Notes: generated from the letters alone by a model not told the origin. Shown: positions 17,492 through 26,309, counted from the first letter of the stretch. The stretch is DNA of 64,000 nt from Microtetraspora malaysiensis (GCF_001528665.1 NZ_BBYJ01000007.1:269953-333952); one strand, 5' to 3'. A program made the numbers and translations.

Positions 17492-18576
17492 GCGTGCCAC
17501 TTCAGTTGGGCGAAGCCCGGCTTGATCACACCGTTGATCAGCGCGAGCCTCTCGTCGAAGGGGATGAACGCCGACTTCATCGCGTTGACCGTGAACCACT
17601 GCAGGTCGTCCCAGCCGTAGCCGAAGGCGTCCACCAGTTTGGCGAACTCTCCGGTCACGCTGGTCGCGCTCATCAGCCGGTTGTCGGTGTTGACCGTAAC
17701 CCGGAAGTGCAGCCGGCGCAGCAGCCCGATCGGATGCTCCTCGATGGACGGCGCGGCCCCGGTCTGCAAGTTCGACGTCGGGCACATCTCCAGCGGGATG
17801 CGCTTGTCCCGGACGTACGCGGCCAGTCTGCCGAGCTTGGCCTCGCCGTCGTCGGACAGCGCGATGTCGTCGATGATCCGGACGCCGTGGCCGAGCCGGT
17901 CGGCCCCGCACCACTGGATCGCCTGCCAGATCGAGGGCAGCCCGAACGCCTCGCCCGCGTGGATGGTGAAGTGGGCGTTCTCCCGCTGGAGGTACTCGAA
18001 GGCGTCGAGGTGGCGGGTGGGCGGGTGGCCCGCCTCGGCCCCCGCGATGTCGAACCCGACCACGCCCACGTCGCGGTAGCGCACGGCCAGCTCGGCGATC
18101 TCCATCGAGCGGGCCTGGTGCCGCATCGCGGTGAGCAGCGTGCCGACCCTGATCCTCGGAGTGCCGTCGGGGCCGAGCGAGCCGATCCGGAAGCCCTCGA
18201 TGACCGCCTCCACGACCTCGTCCAGCGAGAGGCCGCCAGAGGTGTGCTGCTCGGGCGCGTACCGGACCTCGGCGTAGACGACGCCGTCGTCGGCGAGGTC
18301 CTCGGCGCACTCGGCGGCGACCCGGACCAGCGCCTCGCGGGTCTGCATGACCCCGACGGTGTGGTCGAACGTCTCCAGGTAGCGTTCGAGCGATCCCGAG
18401 TCGGACGCCTCCTGGAACCAGGCGGCGAGGTTCGCGGGGTCGGTGGACGGCAGCCTGCCGTAGCCGGTGTCACGGGCGAGATCGATGATCGTCTCGGTGC
18501 GCAGGCCCCCGTCGAGGTGGTCGTGCAGCAGGACCTTGGGCGCCTGGCGGATCTGCTCCCGCGTCGGCGTGTTCAC
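17488..18576 (-). CDS. add: Adenosine deaminase
   Basis: A 362-aa zinc hydrolase that converts adenosine to inosine, feeding purine-nucleoside phosphorylase. Zinc ligands are H18 and H20 in [11 protein letters not shown]. The TIHAGEAFG motif has the catalytic His/Glu, [10 protein letters not shown] is present, and VTVNTDNR is the family TDD/TDN motif. GTG 18576 with GGGGAG upstream gives the usual length. An in-frame ATG at 18711 lies 6 bases after TAGGAT and could be a leaderless start adding 45 poorly structured residues. The gene overlaps the PH-domain gene by 4 bases. Confidence 0.92.
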   Translation of the reverse strand: MNTPTREQIRQAPKVLLHDHLDGGLRTETIIDLARDTGYGRLPSTDPANLAAWFQEASDSGSLERYLETFDHTVGVMQTREALVRVAAECAEDLADDGVVYAEVRYAPEQHTSGGLSLDEVVEAVIEGFRIGSLGPDGTPRIRVGTLLTAMRHQARSMEIAELAVRYRDVGVVGFDIAGAEAGHPPTRHLDAFEYLQRENAHFTIHAGEAFGLPSIWQAIQWCGADRLGHGVRIIDDIALSDDGEAKLGRLAAYVRDKRIPLEMCPTSNLQTGAAPSIEEHPIGLLRRLHFRVTVNTDNRLMSATSVTGEFAKLVDAFGYGWDDLQWFTVNAMKSAFIPFDERLALINGVIKPGFAQLKWHA

Positions 18577-18762
18577 GCGCGCTCCCCCGCCCGCCGCGCG
18601 GAACCGCTCGTGTTCCCGGCTCCGATATGACCGCTGCGTCGCTCGCTCATCGCTTGTCGTCACTCCTCCGCGCCCAGCGGCGCCCGGGTCCCGGACGCCG
18701 CTTTCACTCATCTCGGCATCCTATGCCACCTGCGAAAACAGGGATCATGTACTGTTTGCCGA

Positions 18763-19119
18763 TTACGCGTCGTCGCGGTTGGCAGTCTCGGGCGAGAACG
18801 CCGGGAGGCACACGGCCACGTACTCGGCCCCGGACGGCCCGGAGCGATAGCGGATCTTCTCGCCCGGCTCGCTGACGAACGCCTGACCTGCCCCGACCTC
18901 GGTGGCGCCGCCCTCGTGCTCGACGATCACCGAGCCCTTGAGCACGAGGGTGTACTCGGCGAACTCCGGCGTCTGTGGCGGCTCCTCCCACTCCGGGGGA
19001 GCCTGCATGTGCGCGATCGAGACCCGCTCGTCGCCGCTGTTGACCCGTCCGACGTACTCGTCGATGATCTTTCCGCCCGGGACCGGGATCCGGGTGGCCG
19101 CGTCAATCCTCCGTACCAT
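18763..19119 (-). CDS. Small cupin-domain protein
   Basis: A 118-aa single-domain cupin. The double-stranded beta-helix pattern is visible: AEYTLVLKGSVIVEHEGG (motif 1) and EVGAGQAFVSEPGEKIRYRSG (motif 2). The usual first motif G(X)5HXH is degenerate, so metal binding is uncertain. It stands between add and the AMIN-like lipoprotein gene, all on the minus strand. The substrate is unknown. Confidence 0.75.
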   Translation of the reverse strand: MVRRIDAATRIPVPGGKIIDEYVGRVNSGDERVSIAHMQAPPEWEEPPQTPEFAEYTLVLKGSVIVEHEGGATEVGAGQAFVSEPGEKIRYRSGPSGAEYVAVCLPAFSPETANRDDA

Positions 19120-19132
19120 GTGTCCCAGTCTG

Positions 19133-19834
19133 TCAGTGGGCCACGTCGATGACGATCCTGGACGGCCCCGACTGCGCCAGCACCCGGAACCCGGCCTTGC
19201 GGGCGAGCACGAGGCCGACGCTCACGATGCCCTCGAAGTCGCCGTTGTTCACGATGTGGCGGACGTTCGGCAGGTTCGCCGCGACCTGGCGGGGGCCCTT
19301 CCAGGTCGGGCCGCCCGCGCGGTTGTGCGCGGCCGCCGGGGTGATGCGCACCTGGAGATACGCCCCGCCCGCGAGGCCGACCTGGTCGCCGGAGGCGTCG
19401 TGAACGAGCTTGTCGGTCCAGGCGACGGAGTAGCCGGGCATCGCACCGGAGAGGTCGATCACGACGCGGTCGAACCCCGCGTGCCGGGCGAACCTGACCC
19501 CGGTCACCGTGGGCGGCTTGGCCGGGTGGCGGGAGACGGTGACCGGCTTGGTGCTCGTGGGCGGCGCGGGCTCGCCCGGCTTGGCCGCCGGGTTCCCGGC
19601 GGCGGCGGCGTTTCCCGTAGACGTCGCGTTTCCGGTGGACGTGCCGGTCGGGGCGGTCGGGGCGGTCGGGGCGGCGCTCTCCCGCCCGGCTCCGGTCCCC
19701 GGGGAGGCGACTGTGGCGGTGGCGTCTCCGGCGATCCCGCCGCTCGCGCCGCTCGCGGTGGTCGTCGTGCTCCCGCAGGCGAGGGTGGCGGCGATCGGCA
19801 CGAGGGCGAGAGCCAGGGCGCGCGACGTCTTCAT
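19133..19834 (-). CDS. Lipoprotein with AMIN-like domain
   Basis: A 233-aa protein. ATG 19834 has AGGAGA upstream and gives a lipoprotein signal ending TLAC (C20). A long Thr/Ala/Gly/Pro linker (about 21-95) precedes a C-terminal beta-rich domain (VTGVRFARHAGFDRVVIDLS to SRIVIDVAH). It matches the AMIN-like domain found in actinobacterial envelope lipoproteins, thought to bind cell-wall or surface polymers. The function here is not known. Confidence 0.75.
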   Translation of the reverse strand: MKTSRALALALVPIAATLACGSTTTTASGASGGIAGDATATVASPGTGAGRESAAPTAPTAPTGTSTGNATSTGNAAAAGNPAAKPGEPAPPTSTKPVTVSRHPAKPPTVTGVRFARHAGFDRVVIDLSGAMPGYSVAWTDKLVHDASGDQVGLAGGAYLQVRITPAAAHNRAGGPTWKGPRQVAANLPNVRHIVNNGDFEGIVSVGLVLARKAGFRVLAQSGPSRIVIDVAH

Positions 19835-20003
19835 GGCGATTTCTCCTGTCGAACGTTCCACTGCGAACGGATGCGATTGCGTGCCACCTGATTAGACGTA
19901 TGCGCCGGGCCCGGAGTTCGGATCTCCGTTAATGTGGCCGCCGTACCGGGTCTCACATTGCGAAATATCCACATCTATTCGCCCAGCACAGTGGAGGGCA
20001 GCG

Positions 20004-21869
20004 ATGAGCTCCGAGGGCGACCTGGGCCGGCTGCAGGGGTTCGACGCGTTCGTCGCCGACCAGGCCCAGCCGCTGGCGCGTACGGCCCTGCTGCTCACAG
20101 GGGACCGGTGGAGCGCGCGGACCCTCGTGGTCGACGTCCTGACCAGGATCGCGCTCACCTGGCCCACCGTCCGCTGGGCCAAGCCCGCCGACTCGGCCCG
20201 CCGGGGGCTCTTCGCGTCCTTCCTGTCGTGGGCCGGTGGCGGGACGGAGCCGGCCGCCCAGAGCTCGGACGGCCTCAGCGCCGCCGCCCCGACGTTCAGG
20301 GACGCCCTGGGGGCGCTGCCGCCGTCGCGCCGGGCACTGGTCGTGGCGCGCTTCCACGAGGGGGTGCCGGAGGCGGAGGCCGCCGCGCTGTGCCGTACCG
20401 ATCCGGGGACGGCGCGGGCCGAGATCGCGGCGGCCGTCGCGGAGCTGCGCGCCCACGTCCCGGGTCTCACAGCACCCGAGAAGGAGTCCGTGCCAGAGCC
20501 CGAGCCCCGCACCGGCGGGTGGGCGACGACCTGGGCCCCGCCGACGCCGGAGCAGGAGCAGGAGGCGCCCCGGCAGCACTCCTGGACCTCGGTGCCCTCG
20601 TCGGTGCTCCCCTGGTCCGGCGGAGGCGCCGCGGCGACCCCCACCGGAGCCGCGGACCTCGGCCCGGAGGGCGAGGCGCTGCGCCGCGCGCTGGACGCCC
20701 TCGCCTCCGAGATGCCGCCCATGGGCGACGTCTTCGACCAGGTCGCGGGGACCGCGCGGCGGCGCCGCTCCACCCGCGGCCGCCTCGTCACCGGCGTTTC
20801 CGTGGTTGTGGCCGCCCTCGTGATCGTGCCCGTGGTCTTCGGCGCGACCTCCCTGATCAGCGCGATCAACGAAGCGCCCGACCGCACCACCGAGGGCCCG
20901 TACGCGACATCGGACGAGGACGACTCGTCCGGCGACGCCCTCCCCTCCATGGTGGACGCCCCCATCCGGTACGCCTACCGGGCCCGCTGCCTGGTGGACG
21001 ACACCGAGGAGGGCCGGTGCTTCGAGTGGCGCGTGGTCACCGCCGAAGGGCGACAGTACGTGATCTACGACGCGGGCGTCAGGACCGATCCCGGCGGAAA
21101 CCAGCTACTCGCGATCACCCCGGACGGGAACCACATCGCGTACTACAACACCTCCTGGTCCGATTTCGTGGTCATCGACCGGCGGCACTCCGTACCGGAG
21201 GGCGGCGACCTCGTCGAGGTCGGGCAGCGCCTCACCAAGGACACGTCGCTGGCGATCTCGCCGTCGGGTCGGTGGGTGGCAACCGGGTTCGGCACCGGAG
21301 GGCGGGCCCGGCCGACCCGGGTGCGCGACTTCACCAGTCGCCGCAATTGGACGTTGCCACGCAGGCTCCACGTCCTCGCGGTGGCCGACGACGGCACGGT
21401 CACCGGCACGGTCGGCCAGGTCGGCGGCGGGCGGCCGGTCGATCTGGTGCGGATGCGCCCGAACGGCCGGGTGCTGAACCGGATGCGCCTGGACGGCCCG
21501 CTGCTCGCCCCCGACCTGCCCGTGGCCGCCGTCGCGTCCCCCAGCGGGCGCACCCTGGCGGTGGTCGCCGAGGTCGCCCGCCCGGGAAGGGCCACCGCGG
21601 TCCGGGTGGCGATCGTGGACGCCGTCGCGGGCCGGGTCCGCGGGAGCTGCCTCGCCTCGCTGCCGCCGGGCACCGAGGTCCGCCGCGTCCACGGCTGGGG
21701 AGGCGCGCGCGAGGTGGTCGTCGAGACCGGCCCCTCGTCCAGGAAGAGCGACCGCGTCTCGTCCGCGACGGCCGTCGAGGTGCGGTCGTGCCGTCTCCGC
21801 GGCATCGCTCTCGACGGCCGGGCCGAGGCCCACCCCCACTGGGCCCTGGGCGCGCTGAACGAGTCCTAG
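20004..21869 (+). CDS. Membrane protein with sigma-factor-like N terminus and propeller-like exterior
   Basis: A 621-aa protein from ATG 20004 with GTGGAGGG upstream. Residues 8-75 resemble sigma-70 region 2 of SigE-type ECF factors (FDAFVADQAQPLARTALLLTG). Residues 95-155 resemble region 4 (ALGALPPSRRALVVARFHEG, then EIAAAVAELR). The DNA-contacting helices look degenerate. A Pro/Glu-rich linker, a basic patch (RRRRSTRGR) and one membrane span (about 262-284) lead to a beta-rich outside part of about 330 residues with blade-like repeats (LAISPSGRWVATGFG, VAVADDG, VASPSGRTLAVVAE). The reading frame stops at a CTAG that may be the end of an IS element, so the C terminus may not be original. Confidence 0.75.
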   Translation: MSSEGDLGRLQGFDAFVADQAQPLARTALLLTGDRWSARTLVVDVLTRIALTWPTVRWAKPADSARRGLFASFLSWAGGGTEPAAQSSDGLSAAAPTFRDALGALPPSRRALVVARFHEGVPEAEAAALCRTDPGTARAEIAAAVAELRAHVPGLTAPEKESVPEPEPRTGGWATTWAPPTPEQEQEAPRQHSWTSVPSSVLPWSGGGAAATPTGAADLGPEGEALRRALDALASEMPPMGDVFDQVAGTARRRRSTRGRLVTGVSVVVAALVIVPVVFGATSLISAINEAPDRTTEGPYATSDEDDSSGDALPSMVDAPIRYAYRARCLVDDTEEGRCFEWRVVTAEGRQYVIYDAGVRTDPGGNQLLAITPDGNHIAYYNTSWSDFVVIDRRHSVPEGGDLVEVGQRLTKDTSLAISPSGRWVATGFGTGGRARPTRVRDFTSRRNWTLPRRLHVLAVADDGTVTGTVGQVGGGRPVDLVRMRPNGRVLNRMRLDGPLLAPDLPVAAVASPSGRTLAVVAEVARPGRATAVRVAIVDAVAGRVRGSCLASLPPGTEVRRVHGWGGAREVVVETGPSSRKSDRVSSATAVEVRSCRLRGIALDGRAEAHPHWALGALNES

Positions 21870-21887
21870 GGCCTGGTACGGACCCTG

Positions 21888-22441
21888 GTCCACGGTCTAT
21901 GACAGGTTCCGCTCATGGGCGGTGCACGGCGTGTTCGAACGGCTGATGCAGGCGATGATCGCCGAGGCCGCGGCCGCGGGCAGGCCGATCTCGACCTGGT
22001 CAGCGTGGACTCCACCACGGCCGCGCCCATCACCACGCTGCTGGGATGGTCCTGGGCGGTGAGTTGGCCGCAGCGCTGCACGAGGCCGTCGAACGGGAAA
22101 GGGGGCTACACCAAAGGGCCAAAACGCCCGCGACGGTGACCCCGGTCAAGACGGGGACGGGAACGAAGACGGGGACGGACGACGGCTAATCCGACGTCGG
22201 TACCGGTTCCGGCTGAGGGCGGCCAAGCTAGGCCGCTCGCGGGGCGGGCTGACCAGCAAAGTCCACCTGTCGGCCGACCGGCGCTGCCGTCCGCTGTCCT
22301 TCGTCCTCACCCCCGGCCAAGCCGGAGACAGCCCGCAGCTTCGCGCTGTGCTGGAGCGCATCAAGATCCGTCTGCCTGTCGTCTCCCGCGGACCAGGCCG
22401 GGCGCGGTGGCCGCCGACAAGGCGTACTCCTCCCGCGGCTT
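21888..22441 (+). pseudogene. IS5-family transposase, 5'/middle fragment (frameshifted)
   Basis: Recognisable pieces in shifting frames: VYDRFRSWAVHGVFERLMQA (from 21888), then QADLDLVSVDSTTAAP (frame +1), then KLGRSRGGLTSKVHLSADRR and FVLTPGQAGDSPQLRAVLER, then VAADKAYSSRG (to about 22434). These are in the order of the catalytic core of actinobacterial IS5-type transposases, with the first Asp in DLVSVDSTT and the second in VAADKAYSS. At least two frameshifts and in-frame stops make it non-functional. The N-terminal 80-100 residues are absent. Confidence 0.75.
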
Positions 22442-22711
22442 GATCACCAGTCAGCCCGGATAGTAAACGTCCGTACTGACACTCGCTCCTGGCGTCAAAG
22501 AGCACCTGGCTGTGCGCGGCAAGGGCGAGGAGACGCTTGCCGTGCGTGGGGAGGCCACCTTCAAAGGTGGATCGGGATGACCTCGGTTCTGTCCAGCCGG
22601 GGCCCGCCGGGCAGTCACGCGAGCACCCGTCTCCGGGGAGAGAGTCCCCTACCTCACAAGGTGAGCGCTTCCGTGCCGTCCTCAGGGGCGGGACGCGCCG
22701 CCTACAGGGGA
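22442..22711. other. Gene-free accessory stretch after the transposase fragment
   Basis: No convincing gene is seen. A short forward frame reading VKEHLAVRGKGEETLAVRGE (about 22497-22556) stops at once and belongs to no family I recognise. The stretch lies between the transposase fragment and the dksA-type gene and may be debris of the event that split the IS. Confidence 0.4.
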
Positions 22712-23098
22712 TCAGCGTCGGGCAGACGCGCAAGCGATGCAGGTCTTCGCCGCCGGACGGGCCTTCAGTCGTTCGACGGCGATGGGGCGTCCGCACACCT
22801 CGCACACCCCGTATGCGCCGTCGTCGAGCCGCTTCAGAGCGGTGTCCAGATCGGCGAGATGGCTCTTTCCCTGGTCGAGCAGGGCTTGGACATGGGCGCG
22901 CTCGAAGGCGGTGGACGATCCCTCGGGGTCGTGCTCGTCATCGGTGGCCACCAGCGCGGCCGACTGGACGATGGCGTCCCAGTCGCGCGTCAGCGAAGCG
23001 ACTCGCGCCACGGTCCGTTCGCGGTCGGCGCCGATCAGATCTCGCATGGTCGCGAGCTCGGACGGGGAGAGCGCGGCGTCCTGAGATCGCTCAGCCAT
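22712..23098 (-). CDS. DksA/TraR-type C4 zinc-finger protein
   Basis: A 128-aa protein from ATG 23098, preceded by GAGGAGG. The N-terminal half is a coiled-coil-like helical hairpin (LSPSELATMRDLIGADRERT). The C terminus has the C4 zinc finger CEVCGRPIAVERLKARPAAK followed by TCIAC (C99, C102, C120, C123). This is the TraR/DksA group, whose members bind the RNA polymerase secondary channel; in actinobacteria small versions are common and mostly uncharacterised. It sits between the two pieces of an IS5-type transposase and is intact. Confidence 0.85.
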   Translation of the reverse strand: MAERSQDAALSPSELATMRDLIGADRERTVARVASLTRDWDAIVQSAALVATDDEHDPEGSSTAFERAHVQALLDQGKSHLADLDTALKRLDDGAYGVCEVCGRPIAVERLKARPAAKTCIACASARR

Positions 23099-23263
23099 CA
23101 AGACGCCCCACCTCCTCTTCGGCTCGTCTTGCCGGATCCGTTCGCTGGCCGGCCGCGGGTGTCGTTGTTCCATACGTGCTGGTAGACCGCTGTTGCGACT
23201 CCTGCCCAGGCTGCGCGTGTTCAGTCCTTCAGGAGGTCGAGGAAGGGGGCGCCACCGGCGTCA

Positions 23264-23532
23264 TCACTGCCCGGGAACGATCAGGCCGCTCTCGTAGGCG
23301 GTGATCACCACCTGGACCCAGTCACGCAGCCCGAGCTTGGTCAGCATGTTGCTGACGTGGGTCTTCACGGTGTGCTCGCTGACCACCATGGCCTGCGCGA
23401 TCTCCGCGTTGGACAGGCCGCGAGCGATCATCCGCAGCGTCTCCTCCTCGCGGACGGTGAGCACGCCCAGGTGTTCCGACGGCGGTGCGGCGGGGCGTAG
23501 GGCGCCACGCGAGGTGAACTCGGCGATGAGCT
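23264..23532 (-). pseudogene. Truncated LuxR/NarL-type response regulator (C-terminal part)
   Basis: Only the linker (KLIAEFTSRGAL) and the LuxR-type helix-turn-helix (LTVREEETLRMIARGLSN, then VKTHVSNMLTKLG) remain, ending at a normal stop. Homologous proteins have an N-terminal receiver domain of about 130 residues; here it is replaced at about 23533 by the 3' end of a transposase on the other strand. An in-frame ATG at 23464 could at most give a 66-aa isolated HTH peptide. Confidence 0.8.
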
Positions 23533-23685
23533 TACAAGCAGCGCAACACAGTGGAACGGTGCATCAATCGGATCAAGGAGTGGCGTGGGCTGGCCTTCCG
23601 GTTCGACAAGACGCCCGACAGCTATCTGGCCGGCCTGCACCTACGCGGGGCCATCTTGTGGATCCGCGGTCTTCGACCGGCCTAG
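23533..23685 (+). pseudogene. IS5-family transposase C-terminal fragment
   Basis: An open frame of 50 codons reads YKQRNTVERCINRIKEWRG, then FRFDKTPDSYLAGLHLRGAI, and ends with a TAG. It is the catalytic-glutamate region (NTVERCINRIK) and C terminus of the same IS5-type transposase whose earlier part lies at 21888-22441. It is followed by the terminal repeat ending at 23711. Confidence 0.8.
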
Positions 23686-23788
23686 AGATCCGAACTCCGC
23701 ACAGGCTCTAGGGCCGCACCAGGCAACGTTTCGCCCCGTGGCGGTGAACTCGTTCTGCCTCACGGCAGGGTGTGCGGTTGGGGGCTTG

Positions 23789-24322
23789 TCAGGACGCGGG
23801 CCGTGAAGATTGTGATGCTATGGCCAGGTACTCCCGGGCCTTCGTCACGTTCGTGGCCAGGTCCGTAATCGAATCGAGCACCAGCCGGTCATCCGTCCAG
23901 GGCTGGTACTCAGCCCGTCGCTGCTGAACAGATTCCCAGGTCGGCTCTACGAAGCCAACGATGCCCCGGGACCGGCGCTCCAGTCGCTCGCGATGCGCCC
24001 GCGAGTCCGAGCACACCACCTCGATGAACGCCACTGACACCTGGTGGCGCTCGGCCAGCGCCCGCCACTGCCGGCGAGCCGCCTCCACCGCGTTGACCGC
24101 GTCGATGATCGCGCTCTGGCCCAGCGCCAGCACACCGTCGGCCACCGCCTCCGCAACAAGGTAGGCCGCCAGGCCCGTGGGCTGACCGCGATCCACGCCG
24201 GCACGCCATATCGCGGCCTCGACAGGGTCGACCGCCACCACCGGAGCAGGTAGCACCCGTCCCAACCCCTCGGCAATCGAGCTCTTTCCCGCCGCGGGTA
24301 GACCGGCCATCACGATGAGCAT
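23789..24322 (-). CDS. P-loop AAA-type small kinase
   Basis: A 177-aa P-loop protein with Walker A GLPAAGKSS (7-15), a DPVEAAIWR segment and a lid-like HRERLERRSRGI. It belongs to the predicted-kinase group (AAA_33 type; includes zeta-toxin-like and chloramphenicol-phosphotransferase-like kinases). The substrate is unknown. It lies in the degraded accessory stretch and may be cargo or a stand-alone defence or salvage gene. A C-terminal gene fragment ends 27 bases upstream on the same strand. Confidence 0.75.
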   Translation of the reverse strand: MLIVMAGLPAAGKSSIAEGLGRVLPAPVVAVDPVEAAIWRAGVDRGQPTGLAAYLVAEAVADGVLALGQSAIIDAVNAVEAARRQWRALAERHQVSVAFIEVVCSDSRAHRERLERRSRGIVGFVEPTWESVQQRRAEYQPWTDDRLVLDSITDLATNVTKAREYLAIASQSSRPAS

Positions 24323-24349
24323 GACGGCACTGTCGCATACGGCGGCTCG

Positions 24350-24440
24350 TTACACACCGCCCAGGAAGCGCGCCCGCTCGGCGATGCTCCGGTGGATGTC
24401 AACGGCTGGAAGGTAGGCATTCAGCAGGATGCCGGTGCGA
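24350..24440 (-). pseudogene. C-terminal fragment of an unrecognised protein
   Basis: Directly upstream of the P-loop kinase the minus strand reads RTGILLNAYLPAVDIHRSI, then AERARFLGGV, and a TAA. It reads like the conserved end of a real protein, but no start or upstream part is visible, so it appears truncated. Family not recognised. Confidence 0.35.
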
Positions 24441-24563
24441 ATCGCGTGGCGGCCACGGGACGATCGTGGACGCAACCCCGATGACAGGCGTCCGTCCGAC
24501 AGTTGTGGCGCGAGCCGAGCACCTGTACGACATCTACCTGACAGAGCACAAGGAGATGAGCCA

Positions 24564-24743
24564 GTGAGCAGCTATCGCAAGTGGCGCGAGAGCGGTCACC
24601 TGGAGCGTGCGATCGAAGCCGCCGGCGGCGTAGAGGCGTTCGAAGACGAGGTTCATCACCTGCGCGAGGAGGCGCAGGGATGGCAGCTCGCAGGCAACGG
24701 GTGCGATCTTGATTCTTGCGATGTAGGACCGGAACGCGCGTGA
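24564..24743 (+). pseudogene. Truncated XRE/HigA-like antitoxin remnant
   Basis: A GTG start overlaps the stop (GTGA) of a short upstream frame that reads ARAEHLYDIYLTEHKEMSQ (ATG 24481), as a toxin-antitoxin pair would. The 59-aa product begins SYRKWRESGHLERAIEAAGG, then VEAFEDEVHHLREE. This opening is familiar from small antitoxins that continue with a helix-turn-helix after about residue 45. Here the HTH is missing and replaced by NGCDLDSCDVG. It is probably a degraded higBA-like unit. Confidence 0.4.
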
Positions 24744-24780
24744 GGAGCGCTTCCCCCGTGGAGCGCCCCTCACGCTGTCG

Positions 24781-26220
24781 TCAGACCGTTTCGAGGGCCT
24801 GCTCCGGGGCGGCGGTCGCCGTACCGGACCGGGAGCGGGAGCGGAGCCGCAGCCCGCTCACCGCGACGGCCAGGCCGAGCAGGGCGAACAGGGCCGAGAC
24901 GATGATCGCCGAGCGGAAGGCGCCGATCGGGTCGGCCGGCGAGCCGGAGGTCAGGACCGCCGTCACGATGGCCAGCACCACCGCGCCGCCGACCTGGCCG
25001 GAGGTGTTGAGCAGGCCGGAGGCGAGCCCCTGCTCGTCGTCGGACACCCCGTTGGTGGCCTGGATGTTGAGCGACGGGAAGGAGAGCCCGAACGCGATCC
25101 CGAGCAGCGCCATCCCGGGCAGGACCATGGTGGCGAGGCTGGGGTGCGTGTCCAGCCGCAGGAACATCGCGTAGCCCGCCAGCAGCGCGACCGAGCCGAG
25201 CGCGATCAGCCGCCCGGTGCCGTACTTGTCCGCGAGGTCGCCCATCTTGGTCGAGCTGATCGCGACCAGCAGCCCGGCGGGCAGGAACGCCAGCGCGGTC
25301 TCCAGCGCCGACCAGCCGAGCAGGTTCTGGAAGTACTGCATGGCGACGAACTGGAAGCCGACGTACGAGCCGAACAGGATGACGAGCCCGATGTTGGCTC
25401 GGACCAGCGGCGCGGAGCGCAGGATGCCGAGGCGGACCAGCGGGTGCCGGACCCGGCGCTCCAGCCACACGAACAGGCCGAACAGCGCGGCCACGGCGAC
25501 CGCGGAGAGCGCGGTCCGCCAGAGCGGCACGTCCGGCGCCTGGACCACGGTGAAGACCAGGAGCAGCATCGCCGCGGTGATCGTGATCGCGCCGAGGATG
25601 TCGTGGCCGCCCTCGCCGCGCTCGTCGGAGCGGGGCAGGAGCCGAAGGCCGGCGATCAGGGCCACGATCGCCACCGGGACGGGCATCAGGAAGGTCCAGC
25701 GCCAGCCGAGCTCGGTCAGCAGGCCGGAGAGCACGAGTCCGAGGGAGAAGCCGCTCGCGCCGCAGGCGGTGAAGATGCTCAGCGCCCGGTTCCTGGCCGG
25801 CCCCTCGGCGAAGGTCGTGGTGATGATCGACAGCGCCGCGGGGGCGGTGAAGGCCGCGCTCATGCCCTTGACGAAGCGCGCCGCGATCAGCAGCGCGCCG
25901 TCGTTCATCAGCCCGCCGAGCAGGGACGCGACGGCGAAGACGGCCAGCGCGACGAGGAAGACCCGGCGGCGGCCGAGCAGGTCGGCGGTGCGGCCCCCGA
26001 GCAGGAGCAGGCCGCCGTAGCCGAGCACGTACCCGCTCACGACCCACTGGAGGGCGGCGGTGGACATGCCGAGGTCGGCCTGGATGGAGGGCAGGGCCAC
26101 ACCCACCATCGACACGTCGAGGGCGTCGAGGAAGATGACAGCGCAAAGAACGCTGAGCGCACCCCACAGGGGCGCCCCCCAGCGCTCGTTCGTTGCGGAA
26201 GAGGTCATGGCCGCAGACAT
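24781..26220 (-). CDS. MFS drug efflux transporter (DHA2 type, 14 segments)
   Basis: A 479-aa major-facilitator protein with about 14 hydrophobic segments. It has the DHA2 signatures LDALDVSMVGVALPSIQADL (segment 1) and GGRTADLLGRRRVF (the loop 2-3 motif GRxxDxxGRRR). It probably exports drugs by proton antiport. It is divergent from a marR gene and almost certainly its target. ATG 26220 follows a weak AGGTG; ATG 26208 and ATG 26235 are alternatives, the latter inside the operator palindrome. Confidence 0.9.
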   Translation of the reverse strand: MSAAMTSSATNERWGAPLWGALSVLCAVIFLDALDVSMVGVALPSIQADLGMSTAALQWVVSGYVLGYGGLLLLGGRTADLLGRRRVFLVALAVFAVASLLGGLMNDGALLIAARFVKGMSAAFTAPAALSIITTTFAEGPARNRALSIFTACGASGFSLGLVLSGLLTELGWRWTFLMPVPVAIVALIAGLRLLPRSDERGEGGHDILGAITITAAMLLLVFTVVQAPDVPLWRTALSAVAVAALFGLFVWLERRVRHPLVRLGILRSAPLVRANIGLVILFGSYVGFQFVAMQYFQNLLGWSALETALAFLPAGLLVAISSTKMGDLADKYGTGRLIALGSVALLAGYAMFLRLDTHPSLATMVLPGMALLGIAFGLSFPSLNIQATNGVSDDEQGLASGLLNTSGQVGGAVVLAIVTAVLTSGSPADPIGAFRSAIIVSALFALLGLAVAVSGLRLRSRSRSGTATAAPEQALETV

Positions 26221-26268
26221 TACATGCACCTGCATTCAATGCACAAACATTTAATGCGATTGCATGTA
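26221..26268. promoter_or_regulatory. Probable MarR operator, nested palindromes
   Basis: In the divergent gap, TGCATTCAATGCA (26231-26243) is a perfect 13-base palindrome. The outer boxes TACATGCA (26221-26228) and TGCATGTA (26261-26268) are inverted repeats. This AT-rich island in a GC-rich genome is the expected site for the adjacent MarR-type regulator. Confidence 0.7.
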
Positions 26269-26309
26269 TTAGCCTCCCGTGCTAGGCTCCGCGCGAAAAG
26301 GAGGCTGGG

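Larger units (their letters stand above)
21866..23711 (+). mobile_element. IS5-type element relic, split, with other genes inside
   Basis: Both ends carry CTAG followed by related terminal sequence: left CTAGGGCCTG, right (read inward) CTAGAGCCTG. The left part holds a frameshifted 5'/middle transposase segment and the right part the transposase C terminus, in the same orientation. Between them lie a dksA/traR-type gene and a truncated LuxR regulator. About 45 middle transposase codons are missing, as is the N-terminal part. It could be one element with foreign DNA inserted, or two partial copies. Confidence 0.6.
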
